NCBI GenBank assembly: GCA_030635145.1 | Contig: DAOVZK010000004.1 | Span: 34,673 to 98,672, forward strand | Reading direction: 5' to 3' | Length of the DNA: 64,000 bases | Origin: Planctomycetota bacterium | GTDB lineage: Bacteria; Planctomycetota; Phycisphaerae; SM23-33 | In this document: positions 58,601 to 64,000 of the stretch, piece after piece | Numbering within the stretch: position 1 is the stretch's first letter | Layout: the number at the start of each line of letters is the position of its first letter | Made by a program: the position numbers and the translations under genes | The notes under the pieces: model-generated | What the model saw: the letters and a program-made list of their open reading frames with translations, nothing else | Databases searched by the model: none | What the model was told of the DNA's origin: nothing

Positions 58601-58968
58601 TGCGATTGATCTTCGGATAGCAGCACGGAGTTGATCAGGTCGTTGCCGATTTCCGGGCAGGAGCTTTCGATGAATCGCGCCGTCTGTGCTGGATTCTGTC
58701 GGCCGAGAATTGCACGCAATATAACCCAACCCGCGCCGCCAGTAAGAAGCAACATTATAAATCCGAAGAGGCACCACCGCAACGCCGATGGGGGCTGATC
58801 GCTCCAATATCCAAACAGCGACACGAGCAGCAATCCGCCCGCGAGAATTCCAAGGCTTCCGACAACCACCGATAGTACCGCCGTTGTCCAGCGGCGGCGC
58901 TGAATTTCCCGAATCTGCGTTAGCAGGGCGTCGGTTCCGCGGTACTGATGTTTTTTGCTGTTACCCAT
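55630..58968 (-). CDS. Large membrane protein, DUF4175-like
   Basis: 1112 aa; two N-terminal TMs, a third TM after 'RPAKKKLVRRLIV', Ig-like and coiled-coil segments, Gly-rich C-terminal region. Confidence 0.65.
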   Translation of the reverse strand: MGNSKKHQYRGTDALLTQIREIQRRRWTTAVLSVVVGSLGILAGGLLLVSLFGYWSDQPPSALRWCLFGFIMLLLTGGAGWVILRAILGRQNPAQTARFIESSCPEIGNDLINSVLLSEDQSQVSGDLVQFAINESNRHATRVDLSQSIRPAKKKLVRRLIVAGAAIIALLVFAAVQPAIFSRGLQAALSPTSYVTAVNDIKLIELSPGDASVFPEESLDIAVTISDDGLSKNLLIPEVVIEGQKHPRAMFADSHKSPDTLRFIYHIKNVREPLQYFVRIHDKTNNKNSRWPTDKPWYTVAIIHPTLKTFTAEYTYPNYTGLQPKTAELDPVSAEIKAPAGSQVKINLAFETPVAKGIVEFSDGTQAALAADANGEEFISNFPVEANGGMRFKFFSKSGRLLLQLPENGAQGDGFYPISAIPDAAPKIQFTAPKRNVEISPTDVLPMKIRATDDYGISRLELWIASPGQKAKPVENFNPSTVGKKKISTLYTWKPTGRKVGDTVVYFATVTDNRSGEKFGDPQTAMTKKYTITIRSKADIAKSRQNRYNQLQYELLRLLKIQSQHRVNTAIASRSKTLKDMLTTASEIEAGQKSILAKLRSLKSEFPFDGNLLDIKHAIALLAENEAPTAVQQAAALAGVTDLSQLFLKPCDALGATQNSIINALQDMLAIMPTLVAKKPDALNSQDAADLSPDAMQAKREALKNDLAKFIDEHQRIIEAAKRLNKKSLDDFTDADKKLLHELASLEDKWEKFLNEKFADFAKLAEQDFANPSLLKELLSIKTDVTMAKDALAKQSVEIATACENNGVENAKTLTANIEKWLPDEPDRKKWEMESPELQENFENAELPTELEDLVGDLLEEEEDLFEEMDDTTSKAAMSGNKGIGWDAVDGPISNMNAQGVTGNQLPNTSEIGGRSGEGRTGKASGEHVEDKAVGKGGRRTPTRLSSDPFQKGQINDVSTDPPGGATGGGKLSGSGAEGLEGSVPAGLKDQQKLKALAGKQANIVNRAERLQVRFKTGNYAKFKLSRAILLMNRVRNDLERGEYQNALRRRRGVISNLQDARKSFGKKLEVTGDTSAGGAKQIRDDISDAMKGKFPAEYREALQEYYKRLGS

Positions 58969-59019
58969 CGGTGTTGATTATAACAACGCGGCGGGGTCTT
59001 GCATATTGCAGGAAACCGT

Positions 59020-59070
59020 ATTGCGCAAAAAAACCGCCTGCGTTCCATTTGGATTCGCAAGCGGTTTTAG
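59020..59070 (-). terminator. Intrinsic terminator after 59172-60557
   Basis: Minus strand AAAACCGCTTGCG...CGCAGGCGGTTTTTTT. Confidence 0.65.
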
Positions 59071-59074
59071 TTTG

Positions 59075-59140
59075 TAGGCCGGGTCTTGACCCGGCGGCTT
59101 TTTGATAGCACTTCACCTTGCCGGGTCGAGACCCGGCCTA
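59075..59140. repeat. Inverted pair of palindromic units TAGGCCGGGTCT[T/C]GACCCGGC
   Basis: 59075-59095 and 59120-59140; 20/21 identity as inverted copies. Confidence 0.8.
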
Positions 59141-59171
59141 CTAATGCTGAAAAAACGTCCGCAACTGATCT

Positions 59172-60509
59172 TTACTTTTTAACGCCGAAAGCTTCATTGT
59201 ACCACATCTGCATTTCGTCGTCGCTGATGGCGGTGGTTCGGCCGGCTTCGTATTCTTCGTCCACGCGGTCGCGGATCGCCAGCAATCGGGCGTCGTCCTT
59301 GGGAACGTCGACCTGGAAGTTCGCTTCCAGCCAGTGTTTGATACCGGCGGCACCGGACTTGTCGGTAATCGCCACAACGATCGGGCGGCCGAGAATTTTT
59401 TGCGTATCGAACGCGGAATAAATTTCCTCGCTCTTGAGCAAACCGTCGGCATGAATCCCAGCCCGCGTCGTGTTGAAGTCTCGCCCGATGAACGGATAGT
59501 TCGTCGGCAGATCGAAACCGACTTCGTCGCTGAAATAGCGAGCGATTTCGGTGATGACTTTGTATTTCGGCTGCTTTTTCGAGGATTTGAGATCCGCAAG
59601 CTGTCCAGCCTCGATCACCATCGCCTCGAGCGGTGAGTTACCCGTTCGCTCGCCGATACCCATAAGGCTCGAGTTGCAGGCCGAGCATCCGTACAGCCAC
59701 GCCGTCGTCGGATTTGCGATAACCTTGTGGAAATCGTTATGCCCGTGGAATTCCAGCAGCTCGCTGGGTACGCCCGCGTCGTGAATCATTCCGTGCACGA
59801 GCTTCGGAATCGATCGCGGTAAGGTTGCACGCGACCACGGAACACCGTAGCCCATCGTGTCGCAGAGCCGGATTTTGATATCGATGCCGCTTTCCTGTCG
59901 CAGCTTCATCAGCTCGATGGCGAACGGCACGACAAAACCGTAGAAGTCTGCACGCGTGACGTCTTCAAAGTGGCATCGCGGGATGATGTTTTCGTCGAGG
60001 GCGGCGCGAACAACGTCTAAGTACTGACCGAGCGCCTGGCGGCGATCTTTGTGCAGTTTCAGGAAAATGTGATAGTCGCTGCAGCTCGTTAAGATTCCGG
60101 TCTCGGGAAGTTTCATTTCCTTGACGAGCTTGAAGTCGCTTTTGACGGCGCGGATCCAGCTGGTGATTTCGGGGAACCTGGCACCGACTTCGCGGCACTT
60201 GTCGACGGCTTCGCGGTCCTTTTTCGAGTAGAGGAAAAACTCGCTCTGCCGGATCAGCCCCGTGGAATTGTCCAGCTTGCTCATGAGCTTGTAGATGTCC
60301 ACAATCTGCTGGACGGTATACGGCGGGCGAGCCTGCTGCCCGTCGCGGAACGTGGTGTCGGTGATCCAGAAATCCTTCGCTGGTTCAAGCGGAACATCGG
60401 CGTCCTCGAAAGTTATTTTCGGCAGCTCGACGTAGGGGAACATGTCCCGGTAGAGCTGGGGTTCGTCGATATTTTGTAGTTCGTAAGTTTTGGCCTGATC
60501 GGTCATTCT
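59172..60509 (-). CDS. HMGL-like acyltransferase (2-isopropylmalate/homocitrate/Re-citrate synthase family)
   Basis: 'WITDTTFRDGQQARPPYTVQQIVDIYKLMSKL', 'PRCHFEDVTRADFYGFVVPFAIEL', 'LEFHGHNDFHKVIANPTTAWLYG', 'GIGERTGNSPLEAMV'; start chosen at MTDQAKTYEL. Confidence 0.8.
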   Translation of the reverse strand, partial: RMTDQAKTYELQNIDEPQLYRDMFPYVELPKITFEDADVPLEPAKDFWITDTTFRDGQQARPPYTVQQIVDIYKLMSKLDNSTGLIRQSEFFLYSKKDREAVDKCREVGARFPEITSWIRAVKSDFKLVKEMKLPETGILTSCSDYHIFLKLHKDRRQALGQYLDVVRAALDENIIPRCHFEDVTRADFYGFVVPFAIELMKLRQESGIDIKIRLCDTMGYGVPWSRATLPRSIPKLVHGMIHDAGVPSELLEFHGHNDFHKVIANPTTAWLYGCSACNSSLMGIGERTGNSPLEAMVIEAGQLADLKSSKKQPKYKVITEIARYFSDEVGFDLPTNYPFIGRDFNTTRAGIHADGLLKSEEIYSAFDTQKILGRPIVVAITDKSGAAGIKHWLEANFQVDVPKDDARLLAIRDRVDEEYEAGRTTAISDDEMQMWYNEAFGVKK

Positions 60510-60712
60510 GATTTCATCCTTCTCTGTATCAGTTACGTTATATCTTAAGTTAAGCATCCCTTATGGACTCTTAGAGCCATTCCATTATAGGGAAATTCTC
60601 CGCAGTTGCAACCTGCTGGGGAATATCTTATGTGTCTGGCGGTGAAAATGACAGAATTCAAGATTGAGGCAATTGTCTCAAAGTATTGAAAACAAAAGAG
60701 ATATGGCGGTTT

Positions 60713-61354
60713 TTAGAATTTTACTTCGCCGCGTGCAAACATTTGGATTGCCTCGGGAAACGCCTCGCATTCCTGCTGAAACACCCGCGACGCCAAGTCG
60801 TCCGGGGTGTCTTCGGGGAGCACGGGGACGCTACGTTGCAGCACGATTGGGCCTTTGTCGTACTCGTTTGTGACAAAATGTACAGTACATCCGGATTCTG
60901 TCTCCCCAGCTGCGATGACCGCCTCGTGCACGTAATGCCCGAACATTCCCTGTCCGCCGAATTTCGGCAGCAGGGCAGGGTGGATGTTCATAACGCGGGA
61001 TTCGTATTTCGGGGGGATTATCCACATGCTCAGGAAGCCCGCCATTATCACAAGGTCGACGTCGGCGGCGTCCAGCAGTGCGGCGATTTTCTGCGAATAT
61101 TCTTCCAGACGTTCCTCTCCGTACTGCTTGTACTCCACGAGATGCACATCGAGCCCGGTGGCTTTGGAAACTTGGATACCCTTGCATTGGCGCGATGCGA
61201 CAACGACGGCGACCTCGGCGTCGAGCGTACCGGCCTTGATTCTGTCGGTAATGTTCACCAGCGTCCGCCCCCCGCCCGACAGCAGTACACCGAGTCGCAA
61301 TTTTTTTCCAGTATTGTTCATTTTATCGCAGTAGGGTCGGCCATTGCCGACCAT
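60713..61354 (-). CDS. purN: Phosphoribosylglycinamide formyltransferase
   Basis: 213 aa; 'LRLGVLLSGGGRTLVNI', 'VDLVIMAGFLSM', 'VMNIHPALLPKFGGQGMFGHYVHEAVIAAGETESGCTVHFVTNEYDKGPIVLQRSVPV'. Confidence 0.92.
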   Translation of the reverse strand: MVGNGRPYCDKMNNTGKKLRLGVLLSGGGRTLVNITDRIKAGTLDAEVAVVVASRQCKGIQVSKATGLDVHLVEYKQYGEERLEEYSQKIAALLDAADVDLVIMAGFLSMWIIPPKYESRVMNIHPALLPKFGGQGMFGHYVHEAVIAAGETESGCTVHFVTNEYDKGPIVLQRSVPVLPEDTPDDLASRVFQQECEAFPEAIQMFARGEVKF

Positions 61355-61399
61355 TTTTAGTATACGGTCAATTTGTTGGTCGGCAATGGCCGACCCTAC
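61331..61399. repeat. Inverted pair of 23-bp palindromic units GTAGGGTCGGCCATTGCCGACCA
   Basis: 61331-61353 and exact inverse 61377-61399. Confidence 0.85.
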
Positions 61400-61402
61400 A
61401 AC

Positions 61403-64000
61403 TTACGCCTGTTGTTTAAGGGCGGCGGCGTCGCGGGCGGAAAGGTCGGGGTAGTCGCTGTCGGCTCCGACATCGGGGCGTCGCTTCCAGCTGCGTTCGC
61501 ATCGCGGGTATTTTTCGCGCGTGTCGAGAACTTCAATGCCTACCATGTGGCCTTCGGGTGCCTCGCCGTCTTGCAATCTGGCGAACCCGACACCCAGCAT
61601 GTCTTCCAGCTCAGGTAGATAGTCGTTGAGAAAGTTCGTGAGATTCGTTTTCTCGCTCGGGGCTGTCAACACAAGTTCCGTATCGAGCGGATTTTTCACG
61701 CCACCAGCGCGAATCGCTTCGAGCTTGATCAACGCCTCACCGCGGATATCCAATAACCGTTCCCACATCCATGCGGGACCCGGTTTGATGATCTCATCCG
61801 ACGGAATGATATCGTCCGTTGCCGTCGGTGTCAGATCCTCGATCATGCGAATAACCTGCTCGTCGACCTCCGGTAACAGCGTAAGGTGCACCGACTCCGG
61901 AGCGTCGCTGTCCTTGTGCGGAATATGCTCCCACGCCTCTTCGCAAGTATGCGGAAGCACGGGCGCGAGCAATTTCACAAGCGTCAGCAGCAGTTCGCGA
62001 ATGACGCCCTGCGTTGCCCGCCGCCGCGGAGAATTCGGTGCCTCACAATACAGCCGATCCTTGACGGCCGAAAGATACACGTTGCTGGCCTGCACGGTAC
62101 AGAACTCGTAAATCAGCCGCATCGCACGGTGGAATTCATATTTATCGTAGGCTTCCCGAACGTCGCGAACGAGATATTGCAGCTGCATCTTCATCCACAG
62201 GTCGATGGAGTGCTGCGCCGGCTCGGCGGCGTCGGTTTTCGGGTTGTAGTCGTCGATCGAGCCCATGCAGAAGCGGATCGTGTTGCGAATTTTTCGATAC
62301 GCATCCTCGGCCTGCGAGATAAGCGCCTCGCTGCAGCGGATGTCGTCCTGATAGTTTTGCGACGCGACCCACAGACGCAGGATATCGGCACCGCGTTTTT
62401 TCAGTTGGTCGCCGGGTTCGATGGTGTTGCCGAGCGACTTGCTCATTTTGTGGCCGTCTTCCGTTACGACAAATCCGTGTGTCAGGACAGTTTTGTACGG
62501 CGCGACACCGGCTGCTCCTAGGGCGGGCAGCAGCGACAGCTGGAACCATCCGCGGTGCTGGTCGGAACCTTCGAGATACATGTCGACGGGGATTTCGTCG
62601 ATTAATCCGCGTGAGATCGCCACGGCAAACCAGCTCGAACCGCTTTCGAACCAGACGTCGAAAATATCGAAGCCTTTGCGAAGTTTGTCGATGGAAAAAT
62701 CATCGGGATTCGAAACTTCCGGGTCGGCTGCCGGGTCGTAGTTCGCCAGCAACTTCTCGATGGGGTCGTTGTACCACGAGTCGGAGCCAAATTTTGCAAA
62801 AGTCTCACCAACTGCCCGTACGCTGGCGGCGGTGCAGAGCGGTTCGTCTTTTTCGTTGTAGAACGCCGGTATTGGCAAGCCCCACGCACGTTGTCGCGAC
62901 AGGCACCAGTCGGGGCGCGTTTCGAGCATCCCGGCGATTCGATTTCTGCCCCAGCTGGGAATAAAATCCACTCCGCCGTTGGACTGATCTTTCGCACAGA
63001 CATCCATCGCCATTTCGCGAAGGGTCTTACCGCTTTTTCGCAGCGGCCGATCGACACCGATAAACCATTGCTCGGTGGCACGAAAAATCGTCGGCGTCTT
63101 GCTCCGCCAATCGTGCGGATAACTGTGCGTTATCATTTCCGATGCCAGCAGTTCGCCACGCTCGCGCAGCAGCTCGATGACTTTCGGGTTGGCTTCCCAC
63201 ACGCTGAGACCCTGCATGAACTTCGGGGCAGTGTCGTCGTAGGTTCCGTCAGGTTTGACGGGACAGTAAATTTCGAGATCGTGTTTCAGGCCCGTGAAGT
63301 AGTCGTCCGTTCCGTGCCCCGGTGCCGTGTGCACCAGTCCCGTGCCGTCTTCCAGCGTGACATAGTCTGCACCGACGACGGGGCATTGCATTTGCGGGGT
63401 CAGCGGGTGGTTGTATTTGATTTCGGAATCGATGAGGGCCTGGCCCTTAAATTCGGCGACGATTTCGTGCGATTTGACGAACCCGGTTTTTTCACCATGG
63501 TTCTTTTCGACGGCCGCCAGCACAGCATCGCATCGCTCTTTCGCGACGATCCACCGCTGCGGACCGTCTGTAGTTTCAGCAGCGATTGTGACGTAGTCCA
63601 TTTGCGGATGCACAGCTACGGCGCGGTTGGCGAGCAAAGTCCAGGGCGTGGTCGTCCAGACGATCAGCATCAGCTTGGTTTTGGTTTCGAGGACGTTTTT
63701 GACACCGTCGCAATTACCGGCGGTAACCTCGAAGCCGACGAAAACGCTGGGGTCTTGCCGGTCGTGATGTTCAAGTTCGGCATCGGCCAGTGCTGTGCGG
63801 TTGTCGATCGACCAGTGTACGGGTTTGAGCTGCTTAAAGACGACGCCCTGTTCGATTAGTCGTGCGAAAACCTCAAGAGCAGACGCCTCGTATTGAGGAT
63901 CCATCGTGATGTACGGGTTCGGAAAATCGCCCATCACGCCCAGCCGCTGGAATTGCTGCTTATGTAGATTGACGAATTTGTCGGCGTACTCGTGCGAGAT
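61403..64000 (-). CDS. ileS: Isoleucyl-tRNA synthetase (N-terminal part beyond window edge)
   Basis: 'PVHWSIDNRTALADAELEH', 'TTPWTLLANRAVAV', 'DVWFESGSSWFAV', 'DEDGHKMSKSLGNT'-type KMSKS ('VTEDGHKMSKSLGNTIEP'); frame stays open to 64000 ('SHEYADKFVNLHKQQFQRLGVMGDFP'). Confidence 0.94.
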   Translation of the reverse strand: MSHEYADKFVNLHKQQFQRLGVMGDFPNPYITMDPQYEASALEVFARLIEQGVVFKQLKPVHWSIDNRTALADAELEHHDRQDPSVFVGFEVTAGNCDGVKNVLETKTKLMLIVWTTTPWTLLANRAVAVHPQMDYVTIAAETTDGPQRWIVAKERCDAVLAAVEKNHGEKTGFVKSHEIVAEFKGQALIDSEIKYNHPLTPQMQCPVVGADYVTLEDGTGLVHTAPGHGTDDYFTGLKHDLEIYCPVKPDGTYDDTAPKFMQGLSVWEANPKVIELLRERGELLASEMITHSYPHDWRSKTPTIFRATEQWFIGVDRPLRKSGKTLREMAMDVCAKDQSNGGVDFIPSWGRNRIAGMLETRPDWCLSRQRAWGLPIPAFYNEKDEPLCTAASVRAVGETFAKFGSDSWYNDPIEKLLANYDPAADPEVSNPDDFSIDKLRKGFDIFDVWFESGSSWFAVAISRGLIDEIPVDMYLEGSDQHRGWFQLSLLPALGAAGVAPYKTVLTHGFVVTEDGHKMSKSLGNTIEPGDQLKKRGADILRLWVASQNYQDDIRCSEALISQAEDAYRKIRNTIRFCMGSIDDYNPKTDAAEPAQHSIDLWMKMQLQYLVRDVREAYDKYEFHRAMRLIYEFCTVQASNVYLSAVKDRLYCEAPNSPRRRATQGVIRELLLTLVKLLAPVLPHTCEEAWEHIPHKDSDAPESVHLTLLPEVDEQVIRMIEDLTPTATDDIIPSDEIIKPGPAWMWERLLDIRGEALIKLEAIRAGGVKNPLDTELVLTAPSEKTNLTNFLNDYLPELEDMLGVGFARLQDGEAPEGHMVGIEVLDTREKYPRCERSWKRRPDVGADSDYPDLSARDAAALKQQA

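Noticed and set aside
62891-63859. 322-aa ORF antisense to ileS
   Set aside because: Shadow ORF of a high-confidence ileS.

Overview
The window is a 64 kb chromosomal segment. Gene content and the style of its intergenic repeats suggest a Phycisphaerae-like planctomycete, but that is inference. Most of it is housekeeping or metabolic genes (ybeY, rpmB, an EF-G-like GTPase, a UvrD/PcrA helicase, fdhD, kdgK-like, gnd, purN, ileS). There is also a roughly 13 kb exopolysaccharide cluster (21.8-34.6 kb) and a symporter/sensor operon (48.8-54.5 kb). The most notable region is a compact selenocysteine locus at 36.2-45.6 kb. It holds a tRNA-Sec gene (anticodon TCA), selD, selB and selA, plus an AhpD-like CxxC protein and a NapH-like polyferredoxin. 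Two secreted paralogous ORFs in this locus appear prematurely terminated in the ORF track, but each ends at a TGA inside the same motif ([FY]-G-TGA-G-G-[ST]-x(0,1)-C). In each case the frame stays open past the TGA (84 and 41 codons) to a TAA/TAG, and a SECIS-like hairpin has its loop about 21-28 nt downstream of the TGA. In one paralog the downstream stop lies only a few nt to about 30 nt from the selD start. I interpret these as two members of a selenoprotein family encoded beside its own Sec machinery; I do not recognise the family. Other leads are a promoter/terminator-bounded sRNA candidate with C-rich loops (about 4741-4820), a second candidate structured RNA (about 16.50-16.68 kb), an ExeA-CpsD fusion ATPase, a DUF4041/T5orf172 accessory pair between hypF-like and hypC, and at least six families of short MITE-like or palindromic repeats. 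No database searches or folding programs were run; family names come from recognising protein motifs.
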